Counted from the first letter of the stretch, positions 45,775 to 57,758 are shown. The stretch: 64,000 nucleotides of DNA from Scalesia atractyloides (GCA_947069175.1 CAMTDV010000017.1:50043137-50107136), one strand, 5' to 3'. Numbers and translations: made by a program. The notes: generated from the sequence alone by a model not told the origin.

Positions 45775-45863
45775 CTGTTCACAAGGTTAATGAAAAATCA
45801 AGATTACTCCCTGATTATATCATAACACAGGAACTACTAAAACTTTTCCGATCATTATATTAC
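45775..45863 (-). other. Intron-like interruption in element G gag
   Basis: In element sense the segment starts GTAATA after ...GCAAG and ends ...GTGAACAG, is 89 bases long, AT-rich, and has a T-run before the end. It separates the gag N-terminus from the capsid core. Joining at these borders leaves the two parts one base out of phase, so this is either an intron plus a later indel, or simply decay or an insertion. Confidence 0.35.
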
Positions 45864-46039
45864 CTTGCGGGTTTCCAACCACCTTTACCATGCCCAGGAG
45901 CACCACGACCACGTCCTTGCCCGATATTCTGGTTAGCTTCACGCTGATCCAAGGCAGTATTAACGTGTTGGGTTATGAGTTGTACCAACTCTTCTGGGGT
46001 GGTAGGTAGTCCAGTACCCTGTCTCGCTTTTGGCGGCAT
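45864..46039 (-). CDS. gag: Element G gag N-terminal piece
   Basis: The ATG at 46039 opens a frame beginning M-P-P-K-A-R, a common start of plant gypsy gag proteins. A helix rich in Gln and Leu and a Gly/Arg-rich tail follow. It runs into the intron-like segment listed above. About 58 residues. Confidence 0.72.
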
Positions 46040-46355
46040 CTTGTCGTTTCTATTATTGCAATAATAATATCAACATAAGACATTGTTTAAATATTTCAGT
46101 CATTAAATAATAGTGGACTAAACAATACACATGCATCCACATAATAATGAGAATAATTTAACCAAAAGAAACCCACAACATTGATATTTATAATGGAAAT
46201 TACAAAGCTTGTTCATAGTACACTTTGGTATGACATAATCAACCACCAATAACAGGTCTAGATGAATTTCCTCGTAAATATCCAAAATTTTGGCACGCAA
46301 GCCAATATAAGGGTTTATCAAAGAGACATACAAAACAAACAAAAACAACCAACAA
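46040..46355 (-). other. Non-coding stretch between extra ORF and gag (element G)
   Basis: About 315 bases, AT-rich, with short open frames that do not resemble retroelement proteins. I see no further structure. Confidence 0.6.
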
Positions 46356-47152
46356 TCACTTCTTCATTCCTGTAAACTCAAGAAGCCTCCTCACAAGCTC
46401 CTCCAAGTCAGCTATCCTCCAGTGCATTTGATCCATCGCACTGTCATCCAAGTCCTTCAATTCATCAAACCAATCCATTTGCCCCTCCAGATCCTTCACT
46501 TTTTCCTTAGTCGCCTTCAGATCTTCACGTATAGCCCCCTGACAGTCGCAGGGAGAGCATCGGTCAATCCACACTCCCTTCTGCTTCTTCGAAGCAGGTG
46601 CAGTAACAGATCGGGAAGCGATCTCTCCGACAGGTCGGATCCTCTTCCTATGTAAGAAATGAACTAGTGTAGGTGCAATGGAAACTCACGACTCGGGCAG
46701 CTGAATAGACGACTCAGACGAAATAGGTGGAGGGATCTCAGGTATGGGCTCAACAATGACAGTGGGTGGAGCTACTATGGGCTCTAAAGATAGAACCATA
46801 ATAGTAGTGGCATCCACCACTGGTGCAACCCCGAACGATCCTCCAATGAAAGGTGCATCTCTACTTAGCTCATTAGTAGTAGGCACGGTGCCGGATGACT
46901 GTCCGATCTCATAAATCGAGGGTGGAACAGTATCGTCATCGTCAATCCAACCGTTACTCGTATGCATGTAACATGGGTCGACCTGGCTGGCGAATGCAGC
47001 CGGGCCATCATAGAATGACGGGCAAACTTGGCCATACTAACGATCTGAGGTGTAGTGACGGGTATCTCTGGCAAAACGGATCTGGATGAAGTCTCGAATT
47101 CTGGCTCGCTCTCAGAGTCAGTAATCTCGATGACCTCGTGCTCGTGCGACAT
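46356..47152 (-). pseudogene. Element G extra ORF upstream of gag (broken)
   Basis: From the ATG at 47152 the protein begins M-S-H-E-H-E-V-I-E-I-T and is acidic. One base shift near 47000 moves it to the frame of 46686-46967, which is Pro/Ile-rich. A stop follows at about 46686. The sense strand there reads GTGAGT and, 42 bases on, TTTCTTACATAG, after which the same protein continues in phase with a basic segment and a Leu/Glu-rich coiled coil to a stop at 46356. I do not recognise the product. It lies between primer site and gag, in sense orientation. Confidence 0.62.
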
Positions 47153-47385
47153 CTATGACATATATAACCATACAAAGTAAGTGTGTGTTCAAATAAAAAT
47201 AACACATAAGGCCCAAATAAACAGATTAACACGTATGCATAATAACACGCAATGGTTCTCATACATGATCAAAATCCATGTTTATTTAAAAAGTTGGCTT
47301 CGCGAATTTTGGACTTTTATCTCAAAATTCTTTGGTTGAAGTCTAGAATTTTCCCCTGAAAACATCTAGTTCGCTAACAAGTGTT
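47153..47385 (-). other. Element G 5' leader
   Basis: About 230 bases between the primer site and the first ATG of the extra ORF. Nothing else seen. Confidence 0.6.
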
Positions 47386-47398
47386 GGCTCTGATACCA
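47386..47398 (-). other. Primer binding site, element G
   Basis: GGCTCTGATACCA on the plus strand, complement of TGGTATCAGAGCC, five bases from the LTR; initiator tRNA-Met. Confidence 0.92.
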
Positions 47399-47403
47399 AC
47401 TTC

Positions 47404-48051
47404 TGTAACACCCCAAAAACGTCGCAGCGGAAATACAAACGTAATGGTGACGGAAGTTGGTGCCCATAAATATCTTACTGGACGATGCATAGTTAATTTT
47501 GGACATAATACTTAATTAAAACATTGTTTACAAATTTAAACATAAACCACAACCATAACATAGTTAAGTTGTCTTGATCCTTATGGATCTTAATACAGTC
47601 GGTCCCAAATAAGTTTTAAAAGTGTCCAAAGTTATTTATTAAACAAACTTGCATCACAACCACAAGATACGCCAAAGATTCTCGAAGCCATGCTCAAGTA
47701 CCTGAAGAACACGTTAAAATCAAGTGTCAACACAAAGGAGGGTGAGCTCACATATTCAAATTTAAAATAATTTGATCCAAGGAAAAACTTTCTAATTATG
47801 TGTTTATTATCAAAACATCCAATTAATATTTTCGAAAGTCAATTTTATTTCCTTAATAAAAATCCATGAGTCAGTCGTCGCAAGCGTTTCCCCGAAACCT
47901 CCGAACTAAGCATCTTCCCAAGTTTCACAGATTAAATTTATTTTACATCCATTTGTTCAGATTCGTAAGTTTGCAAGACATTACGAGCTATATATTAACA
48001 TTAAGGGTGTAATCAACGCTAGACAATAACAGAATATAAATCCGTCGCTTG
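47404..48051 (-). repeat. Element G 5' LTR, inner piece
   Basis: Matches 37419-38064 almost base for base. It ends at the GCTTG (48047-48051) that is repeated at 62566-62570 after the I-D insert. Confidence 0.95.
48047..48051 (+). repeat. Target-site duplication GCTTG, left of the I-D insert
   Basis: GCTTG is found once in the uninterrupted LTR (38060-38064) and twice here, on the outer sides of I and D. Confidence 0.92.
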
Positions 48052-48556
48052 TGTTGGTGCACCTGGTGTTCGTCACTTGCCGAAAAGGCTAGATAGAGTG
48101 TGTGTTGAATATTGTATAGGTTAGAATCGAACACACGACCGAAATACGGAGATTTTAGTGTAAAAGGGAACAAGTTCGCTCGAACTTGACCTGTGGAGGT
48201 CAAGTTCGCTCGAACTTGACATGTGGCAGACAAGCTCGACCGAACTTGTCATATGATAGACAAGTTCGCCCGAACTTGACCTCATATGCACATGTCAAGC
48301 GAACTTGGCTCTTTCCCTATAAATAGGTGGTGTGTGTTCATTTGTCATTAAAGTTTTTGGCATCCCTACAGGGAGGTGCTGCCGGATTCTCTCCAGGAAC
48401 TTCGGCAGCTGGACTTATAAAGATGTATACTCTTTCGGTATGAATGAAGACTTCCGCTGCATTCTACTTCTAGTTCTTTCTGTAATAACATTCTACCGAA
48501 TCGGTTTACATTTATCCACTAACTTCCTTCTAGAACCGCCTGATCACAGACCTTTA
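48052..48556 (+). repeat. Element I 5' LTR
   Basis: 505 bp, TGTTGGTGCACC...CCTTTA. It has palindromes at 48170-48300 and TATAAATA at 48318-48325. It aligns with 50726-51229. Confidence 0.9.
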
Positions 48557-48558
48557 AT

Positions 48559-48570
48559 TGGTATCAGAGC
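48559..48570 (+). other. Primer binding site, element I
   Basis: TGGTATCAGAGC two bases after the LTR end; initiator tRNA-Met. Confidence 0.9.
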
Positions 48571-50710
48571 TATGGTTATCACCGACGCTCATGAATTTGG
48601 ACATTTATGGACATTAGGAGGGGTTTTAGACGTAAATCATCAAATAAACATACAATCCACGGACAAAATCCAAAATGGAACGGATAGGATTGTTAGAAAA
48701 CCAATTTCGACCAGATCTATGGTGAAATCATCTCGAAATTCAAAGAAATATGGATTTTGGATCGAAAAATGTGAAAAAAGTCTGATTTGGCGGACCAAGT
48801 TCGCCCGAACTTGACCTGTGGAGGTCAAGTTCGCCCGAACTTGACAAAGATTTTCATGATTTTTCATCAAGTTCGCCCGAACTTGACTGATTTTCATTGA
48901 AATTAAGCATAAGTTTTCCCGAACTTGTCTATTTCATGCAAGTTCGCCCGAACCTGTCTCAAACCGAATAAGTTTGACCGAGCTTGTCACATAGTGACCA
49001 TGTTCGCCCGAACTTACCGGTGAGCCTAAAAAAAATTATTGTTAGGTTTGGTGAGACGGGTGTCCAGAAAAAAATTGGTGATAGAAATTTTTTCGAAATT
49101 TTAACGTCTGATACTGACTATTTGGGGACACCGTTGGAGGCCTTAGAGAGAGGCTGAGATGATGAGGTTAGAGATGGTTGAAGATGAGAGGGTAGTCATT
49201 GATACCAAAGCAATTTGGTGATCATTAGGGTTGAAGACTACCGATGGGCCTTAAAGTAAATTCCGCATTTGTTAAATACTAAAAATTCCGGATTTGAGGG
49301 GGAATTTCAGTGAAAAAATTGGTATGGTCATAATTTGCAAAAATGAGGGGGAAATTTTTTTTCAATATTTGAATATTCCAGTATTTTTGAAATTCGTGAC
49401 ATTGCAACAGTATTCGGCTGGTTTCCGACTACAGATTAACTGGGAAATTCAGAGATTTGAGATTCATTTGTAAATTAATCAAGTTGATGTCTAGTTTGAA
49501 AGCAGGTGGTTACATAACTGAGTCTTGGAGGAGTTGTTTATCAGATTCTGCGATCATGGTTGTGGATTGACACCTGAGTCGTGCGTATTGTTTGGAAGCA
49601 CACACGACTGCCTATCTTTAACTCTGCTTTGCACATGAATTATTGACTGGACTAACCGCCAGGAGATAAGGATGCTTTGTAGTTTCAGTTGCCCCGGGTG
49701 GTACGCGGTACCATGATTAAGGAAGATGATTTATGGGATCGGATCTTCCAGATAAAGAAGTGTACCAGTAGCTGACGAAAGAGATTATCCATTTGGGATT
49801 CTGTGATCATAGGAAGTTTCGAGTTTTCAGTTCATGATACAGAGTGATGCTTAACAGTTAGAGTCCTGATCTCCGGTGAAGGAATAGTTAGCTGGATTAG
49901 CAGTCGGTAATACCAGTGAGGAACTAAGGACGTTCAAAACATTCGGTGATGATCTTAGGAACTAATGACTAGCTCCGAAGACGGATGGTTTCAAAATTAC
50001 CAAGGAAATTTGATGATAACCTTTGGTGGCCATTATTTTTAATCTTCAAGCAGATGAATCATTCTTCTCTTTGGACTAACCGCCGTTGGATGATGATGTT
50101 TGGTGATTAAGTGGCGCTGGTCTATAGGGGATAGCTATATATCTGACATTGTGACTGAAGAAGAAGAATGTGATTTTGATTGCGGACGAATGTTTCTCAG
50201 AGTCGAAGTGTTACCAGATTATTTGGTTCCGATGAAGATTTACTGATTGAAAAAGATTACCGATTTGCTGATCAGGAGTGATTATGGAAATTGGGCTTTC
50301 AGATTTTTGCGGGTAAACATTGATTTGAAGTTTACCGGTGCGGTATTTTGAAGTTTCTATCAATTGCTGGTTGAATTTTTGAAGATCGGAAGATCGAGCA
50401 TGGGAGATATGCGCAAAACCTGAACGCGGATGTGGTTAAAGTTGAAATGGAGAAGCTGCATTGATGAGCTTCAAATTGGTGTCTATTCAAGATAATCTGT
50501 CGGTCAAGCTAATCAGAGGAGGTTGGAAACTGTGCAACAAATATCTGAACTGGAGATTTCAGGGGGAATTAGATGTTGATAATGCAAACCCGGATCATCA
50601 ATTAAGGGGGAATTTGTTGACACGTTTCGACGACAACGGCAGATACCTTGATTGAAGTTGAAGAATATTCAAACACGGCTCACGTTTGAAAACCAAGATT
50701 CGACATTAAC
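48571..50710 (+). other. Element I internal region, non-coding
   Basis: No frame longer than about 65 codons here looks real (an open frame from 48332 to 48814 only runs across the LTR border). Palindromes occur at 48797-49020. The rest is unique-looking, with GGGGGAA-rich stretches (49300-49360, 50560-50620). No similarity to the gag or ORF3 of B was found by eye. Confidence 0.7.
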
Positions 50711-50725
50711 GAACAAGGGGGAATC
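50711..50725 (+). other. Polypurine tract, element I
   Basis: GAACAAGGGGGAATC before the 3' LTR. Confidence 0.82.
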
Positions 50726-51229
50726 TTTTGGTGCACATGGTGTTCGTCACTTGTCGAATAGGCTAGATAGAGCGTGTGTTGAATATTGTATAGGTTAGAA
50801 TCGAACACATGACCGAAATACGGAGATTTTAGTGTAAAAGGGAGCACGTTCGCTTGAACTTGACCTGTGGAGGTCAAGTTCTCTCGAACTCGACATGTGG
50901 CAGACACGTTCGGCCGAACTTGTCATATGATAGACAAGTTCGCCGAACTTGACCTCATATGAACATGTCAAGCGAACTTGGCTCTTTCCCTATAAATAGG
51001 TGGTGTGTGTTCATTTGTCATTTAAGTTTTTGGCATCCCTACGGGGAGGTGCTGCCGGATTCTCTCCAGGAACTCCGGCAGCTGGACTTATAAAGATGTA
51101 TACTCTTTCGGTATGAATGAAGACTTCCGCTGCATTCTACTTCTACTCTTTTCTATAATAACATTCTACCGAATTGGTTTACGTTTATCCACTAACTTCC
51201 GTCTAGAACTGCCTAATCACGGACCTTCA
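50726..51229 (+). repeat. Element I 3' LTR
   Basis: 504 bp. It starts TTTTGGTGCA where the 5' copy has TGTTGGTGCA (one base changed) and ends CCTTCA. TATAAATA is at 50991-50998. After AATTT the 3' LTR of D begins. Confidence 0.9.
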
Positions 51230-51234
51230 ATTTT
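51229..51234. other. Junction of elements I and D (U5 end to U5 end)
   Basis: The end of I's 3' LTR (...CCTTCA) and the end of D's 3' LTR (TGTAGG on the plus strand) are separated only by ATTT. No copy of GCTTG or any other duplication lies here. Confidence 0.85.
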
Positions 51235-51634
51235 GTAGGACCAATCCTCGATGCTAAGGAACCTAAATTTGATATCTAACGTCAATAATAACGGAAATAT
51301 TACGTCATGTTTACCAATAGACAAGATTTAGTCAGTTAATCATCAGTTTTTTTGATCAAACATTCTAGTTACAAATTGACAGAGCTTCGCCTCTTAAATG
51401 CCAAAGTTACAAATGAAGTAGGCTAGCTAGGTATTTATACGAGAACAAGTTCGGCCCTGAGGATACAAGTTCGCCCGAACTTGCCTGAGCAAGTTCGGCC
51501 GAACATGCTTACATGATGACTTTCATGGGCGAACTTGCTTACATCAAACATAAATATTTGCTATACCTAGCCTATTAAGCTCTATATAATACAGACTCGA
51601 TATAAGACTAAGACATAGACATTATGCACCAACA
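51234..51634 (-). repeat. Element D 3' LTR
   Basis: 401 bp; TGTAGG...CACCAACA on the plus strand. Palindromes lie at 51455-51540 and TATTTATA (reverse TATA box) at 51432-51439. It has about 85% identity to the LTR of B by eye. Confidence 0.94.
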
Positions 51635-51648
51635 GACTCCCCCTTGGA
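51635..51648 (-). other. Polypurine tract, element D
   Basis: GACTCCCCCTTGGA on the plus strand, i.e. AAGGGGGAGTC in element sense, identical to that of B. Confidence 0.9.
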
Positions 51649-51698
51649 TATAGTCTTCGTCTTGTATCAGTCCTCAAAACTCTGTCTTCATAAAAACG

Positions 51699-54600
51699 TT
51701 AACGTGCACGTCCGAAGAAGTTCTTGAACGGCTTCTTTCGTCGTTCTTGCTTTGGATCATGCGTTTGATTAGTTGGCGGTGGTCTTTTAAAGTTAGCCAT
51801 TCTTAGAGAACTTTGTCTTACCGCTTTTTCCATTCTTTCTTTAATCGCCTCATTTCTGTTTTCTTCCTTTAAAAACTCAACTCTCTCCAGATCCCTCCAC
51901 TTTGTTTGCCACATCTTTCTAGAATTTACTTCACGTGCATAACAAACGTTCACAATCTTTTGAAACTGCATAGCTTGTACCTTTTCACGTTCTTCAAAAA
52001 CAATCTTGTTGTAGAACAAGGTTTTGATATCTTCTCTCGAGAAGTTCACAAGCCACATAGGATCTAGAATCCTTATCGTCCTCCATAAACCTCTCATGCC
52101 CTGATAACCCATCACTTCAACCCGTTCCTTGGTAATATCCAGATGTTCTTGTTCAATCGGCATTAGCGGCATATTTCTCATGGCTCTAGGACGTTTCAAT
52201 AATAACATTATGTCCTTTTCTCCAGTTACCTTGTTTATCTTCACTCTGCGACCAGGAATAAAAGGCTTCCAATAATTCCAACCTTTAATCGCTTCATACT
52301 TAATCCTTTTCCATAATAACTGATCAATCGGCTTCATATAATATGTAACATTCACCGTCTGTACCAACTCTTCAACATCAATACGGTAATGTCTTGAAAT
52401 CAGCAGGATATGTGAAGTATTGCACTCCAAACTCCCTCTTGATTGCATATACGTTAATCTCTTTAAACCAACCCCAGCTCAAAATATCTCCCAAAGAAAC
52501 GTCTTTGTCTCTGGTAAAGAATGCAAGAGGACGTCGAAACTTGCGTTCGCGTGGCATTTCATTAAACCAAGACTTTCTCGCTTGAGCTATCTCTTCTTTG
52601 GTCATGGGCTTAGGTACTTTACCCTCTCGAACTGATTCAGCAATCCTATCCTTCAACATATCTTCATCAAGCTGTTTGTACATCTCTTCAAAAGTAGGAA
52701 AACTATCTGAATTAGAACCAACATACTTTGCTTTTTGATCTGATTTGTCATCTGAAGACCAATCTTCCACAATTACTCGATTGTATTCATCAGCTTCGAA
52801 TCGTCTTTGATATTGATAATCATTTGGCTCGAAAGGATTTACAGTCATCACATCCTCCTCAAAATCAAACTCTAATGATTCAGCTTCAACTTCGATCAAT
52901 CTAGCTAAATCCTCCTTCGTGTAGTTATGTACATATTCACCTTCCTCCACGTTGTGTTCTAACATTAACATTAAAGGCTTCGCCAGAATAGCAGCAACTG
53001 GCTTTGCAAAACGATCAACATTTGCCATATCTATATCATCATCAGTTGGCCCTTTCTGCCCTGACTCCCCCTGACTTTTATCTTCCATTATGTTTGATTC
53101 ATCGTCCATTAGGGCAGTAAAATCAAAATCATCAGAGATTTTGGCTTCAGAAACTCTTATACCAACATTACCCTGATCATCGTCATCATCATCATCATCA
53201 CCAACATTCCAATCCTCGTAACTTCCTTCCTCTTCATCCTCTTTATCATCTTTTTCAGCTTCTTCATCGTCTTTTTCTTCAGAAGCAGTGATAGGATCAG
53301 AAGGCTTGACAGATTCGTCAACCTTAGGAATATCAGACTCAGAAGCTATGACAATATTTTCTTCAACAGGTTTCTCTGGAACATCAGAAGACTTAGGAGC
53401 TTCACCTTCAACCCCTTTTCCTTTGCCACTCTCAGCTAATTCTTTTTCAGCTCGTTCCTTAGCTTCCTGTTGATCTAGACGATCATATTCAGCAATGAAG
53501 TCGATACCCAGTGCATTAGATAACACTTTTTGCATCCTGGAGAATCTTCGATCATTTAGAGCTTGGACAGACTTTAACTCTGAAATTTCTGTCTGCATTT
53601 TCTCATTAGCATCTTGCGGATTTCGATCAACGCTTTAAGATACTCTCTTTTATTCTCTAACACCTTTACTTTAACATTTCCTTTTCGACAGCGCTTTGAT
53701 TCATCTTGTTAATCATTTCAGCTTTTTCTGCTTCATTCTGCGCTACTTTTTCCTCTAACGCCTTCACTCGCTTCTCCAAAAGTTCAACATTTGTTTCTGG
53801 GAAGAAATCATTTAGATCCTGCAGACTTATTGGATCATTGTGCATATCACCAAACACATTAGGTCCTCCTGGAGTCCTCGGTGTTGACTTTGGTGTTGCA
53901 GATTTTGGTGTTGACTTCCTTGGCGTAGAACTTTCAGGAACAGAAGTCGTTGGAGCAATAGGAGATTCAGTGATAGGAACTTTAACAAAGCCAGACACAG
54001 GAGGTTCTTGTGTAACTCCTGGCCTTTCAGTTTCAGCATGAACAATAACAGGAGGTTCTTGTGGAGGAGGTTCTTGTGTGACTCCTTTCTCCTGAGCACC
54101 AGAAGGTTGTTGTGGGGCTTCTGTGCTTTTCAACGATCTTTTGCGCCTCTTACTTACAGCCTTTTGCTCTTTCTTTGCTTTTTCTCTTTCCTTTGGTCTG
54201 AGGAGATCCTGTAGTCTTTGTTGACGAAACTGTCGCATACTTAACACGTTTAGATTTCTTAGGCCTATCCTCATCGGACTCTTTTTCTGCATTAGGATCA
54301 AAATCAGCATCCAGTTCTCTTTCTTTCTCTGCTCTAATCCCAGCCCCAGTCTTTTCTGGCTCTTTGGAACGAATTTCTTTATCAGAATCATCTTCATTTT
54401 TAGAAGTAGCAGATATAACATCATCTTGAGTCGTTTTCACAGTCTCTTGACTCTCAATAACACCTGCAGCACTTGATCCATCAACTGCTTCAAAATTTTC
54501 AGGTTCATTCTCATCGACGAGCATCGTTTCAACTTTCTTAGCTACTCGTTTCTTCTTAGGCTTATTAGTTTCTGCTTTCAAAAACCATTCACTCCTTGCC

Positions 54601-55483
54601 TTAGGTTTGAAGTCTTTGAACCATTCTCGTTCAGCATTAAGTTCTTTCTCGTCGTCGCTACCATCTTTTCTCCACTTGTTATCTGGCGGCGATATATAAC
54701 TCGAATCTTTAATGGCTCCGAATACCGGCTTGGCAACGGGAGCTGAAGCTTGTTTCTGGAACTTGATAAGCTTCTTCACAGTAGTTTCATCAAGATAAAA
54801 TAAATACAGCACGTCATTTGGATCTCGTGCAATGTTGGCATACTTCTCGTCGATCAACATTTGTACAAACCTCGGATATAAGCACAATCTAGAATCTTCC
54901 ATGTTTTTCGACATATGTGTAAAGACAAGCTTTGAGAAGTTAAACGGCTTCTTCAGAATCAATGTCGTTGCCATGCAAGCTAAGTAATCATGAACATCAT
55001 CTAATCCGGCCTTGCGATGTCTGAATGTATGAATAATGGCGTGCATTAGAAGCTTGTAGGGGTTAGGCACACCCCTTTCTTCAACGTAGGTTTGTTTACA
55101 CCCCCTAGTATCCCATACGAAAGAAACAGCCACGGACCATCTTTTCATCTAGATGAATCGGATCATCTTTATTGTCGTTGAAATGCAAAATCTTCGAATA
55201 TCATCTTCAGTTACTGTAATCGGCTTGAGCTTATTTCCAACGTGCACTAGGAAGAAATTGTCTTCTCATCAGCGCTAAGGCTCGCATTCATCCAAAAATG
55301 AACTATGTGTGAACAATATGACACCGTGCGTTCTGTAATTGCTCTGCGAATAGGGCTTTCCTCCAAAAACTTCAATATACTGTCATACTCCTTCAGAGAC
55401 GGACATATAGATTTATCAAGCGTAATGAACGTATTGTGAGTTTTGGAGATCTCAACAGAGATAACACGCGCTGGAACTTGTGC
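51699..55483 (-). pseudogene. Element D ORF3 (broken)
   Basis: This copy is the most complete ORF3. Open pieces: 55247-55483 (N-terminal block), 54150-55148, 53666-54424 (T-Q-E-P repeats, then a coiled coil), 52378-53598 (acidic segment with an Asp run, then the conserved basic domain) and 51699-52448 (C-terminal domain ending K-N-F-F-G-R-A-R). They are linked by frameshifts near 55240, 54200, 53640 and 52400. The 196-bp duplication of B is absent. The last conserved residues lie 50 bases before the polypurine tract. No membrane segment or signal peptide is visible. Retention of this ORF after loss of pol suggests a role in cis or in particle formation, but no function is known to me. Confidence 0.85.
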
Positions 55484-55497
55484 CTGAAAAACATGAC
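55484..55497 (-). promoter_or_regulatory. Candidate 3' splice site before ORF3 (element D)
   Basis: In element sense ATGTTTTTCAG, followed at once by the first conserved ORF3 codons; equivalent to 13816-13829 in B. Confidence 0.48.
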
Positions 55498-57758
55498 GCA
55501 AAACAATTAGCACGTTTTTCGAGAAAAATTTCAAAAATTTTCTAACACTTTATCAAGTTTGGGTGAACTTGATTGAGTGTTAATCAAACTGTTTTGATCA
55601 AGTTCGCCCGAACATGTTCTAAATACATGTTCAATCATGAAAGGTAAGTTCGGGCGAACTTACAATCTAAACAATCCAACATTCATTCTCCTAAGTTCGG
55701 TCAAAGATGCACTTTTAATCAGTTATTATTTACAAGACTTTAATGCAAGTTCGGTCGAACTTGACAACAAGTTCGGCCGAACTTGTCGTCTTCTCCAAAA
55801 ATCCAATCTTGTTCAACATGTCATTTATCCATTACAGTTCAATCAAACATGATTACACGGTCGATTTAAAGTGTAGATCTTGATTTTAAGTTCAATTTTG
55901 TTATCAGACCCCTAGGTCTATCAATTTTTAAAGTTTAGATCTAACATATCAACTACAGTCCATTTTAACGGTTCAAAATCCAAATCTCACCTCAGTCATT
56001 GTAATTGGTGTGCTAATCACCGAAAACAAACTTAAATCGGGTAGTATAACGACGTCAAATTGCCAAAATCACAACTTCGCTCTCAAAGGTTTAAGTTCGC
56101 TCAGGAGAGTTTGTGTGCTGTTGAATGAGTTTGGCCGAACTTGATTGGTATTTATACCATATCAAGTTCGGGCGAACTTACAGGCCCATACACAAGCCCG
56201 TTGAAGTTTGGGCGAACTTACCTTTTAACTCAGCAATCCATCTGCAAGTTCGGTCGAACTTGCTTGTTTGTTAAACATGATTTGTTTAGCAAGTTTGGCC
56301 GAACTTGCCAAACCCTAAAAAAACAAACTTTTTCAATTTTTCATTTTAACCCCTGAACTTTCCATCTTTTTACCAGTTATGAAAATCCACTCAGTTGACC
56401 AAGTCCAAGCTAATGACCTTGGTTAACCGATTTGTCTGCCGAGTCCAAGTTAATGACCCCGGTTTGACCCATTACGAACAAACTGTTGATATTTTCAAAA
56501 ACAAAGTTTCAAATTAATGAACTTTTTATCGTTTTTACTCTTTCAGATTTAACAGATTAGCTCCCAGCCCGTTGTCAAAGAGATTCCCACCAGTTCTAGC
56601 ATCTTACCAGACTTCGAAGATCCGTTCTCCAACATTGGTTTGCTGAAAACAATGCAGAATTAAAATCTTTTTGTATTTTTGCAAGTTTTATGCTAAAACA
56701 CACCGAAAATCTTTTTGATTTTTATCTGTAAAGCTGAAATACTATGTACAAGACAATGTAAACTATGTACAAACATATTTACAGACATATTTTTGTGAAT
56801 TCGTGTCTAAGGATCATATCAGTTAATTGAGACATATCACAAGTACCATTGACCTTTAAATGACTTTAAGTTTTAAACTCGTTTACCTAGATTGTCGATA
56901 TGTTTGTCCACTTAAGTTTTACCACATTTCTCAACTGTTTCAAGATATGTTAAGGTATGATTTATGAAACTTAACTTAACTGTGGTTCCCACTTCTTGAA
57001 TATACTCCCGTATCCAGATTCCCTAGATTTCATCTTACATGTGAATATAGCGTAATTGATATATGTATCTGGGTTGTGCGAGACCTTGAGAGCTTAGGTT
57101 AGTACTTCCGTACAGACAAAGAGATGAAGGCTCGTCTTTAAGGTGTGTTCCACTTAAGGAATCTTTTTAGCACTGCAAATGATTAGATCTTTTGATGCTT
57201 TTCAAGTTTTGCATGCAGTTTGGGCTTTATAGCAAAAGTATTATAGAAGTTCTAGGCTATTGCTTCCGCAAAATCAGAAGAACTTGTATAATACCCCAGA
57301 TATCAACTATCTATAAAGACCTCGTATCTCAGAATCAGACAATCTTTCAAACGAAATTTCAGAGTACTAAGTCCATATATCCAAGATATGTTAATCCACA
57401 AGTTTAAGCAGTTGTAAAATTTAGTTTATATCTCGAAAACAGTTTACTGAACGTGTTAAGCCTATCGACATATCCGCAGTAAGACTCGTTTATCACTTAT
57501 TAAACTTTACAATTCTTTAGCATACTGTGATATTCCACTGATGTACTATCATTTCCTTTTATGATACTGAACTCTTTTTGTCTTTTTCAATGTTTTTGTT
57601 CATTTTGAATTTTTCATATGTTTTTGGATTTTAAAATTTTTGAATGTTTTTGTATTTTCTCTAACATTTCTCCCCCTAAAATAAAAAACATCTTTTTTTT
57701 TGGATTATAGTTTTTAACAAAATTCTAAACTAGAAAGATATTTACAAACCAATGTGGA
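55498..57758 (-). other. Conserved non-coding spacer between pol end and ORF3 (element D)
   Basis: No gene. Palindrome clusters lie at 55553-55785 and 56090-56310, GTCCAAG-type repeats at 56400-56470, and the internal polypurine tract (TCTCCCCCTAAAA) near 57669. Collinear with the spacers of B and C. Confidence 0.75.

Larger units (their letters stand above)
48052..51233 (+). mobile_element. Element I: short non-autonomous LTR retrotransposon
   Basis: Two LTRs of about 505 bp (48052-48556 and 50726-51229), a tRNA-Met primer site, a polypurine tract and 2.2 kb of internal DNA without a protein-like frame. The LTR starts TGTTGGTGCA like B and D, has the same palindromes before TATAAATA and similar words after it, but is otherwise a different LTR. 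It would depend on proteins of another element, probably a copia of the B/D type (inference). Its right border is fused to the 3' LTR of D without a target duplication. Confidence 0.87.

Noticed and set aside
48332..48814. 160-codon open frame
   Set aside because: It crosses the LTR-primer site border of element I, has no counterpart in the other LTR and no similarity to retroelement proteins.
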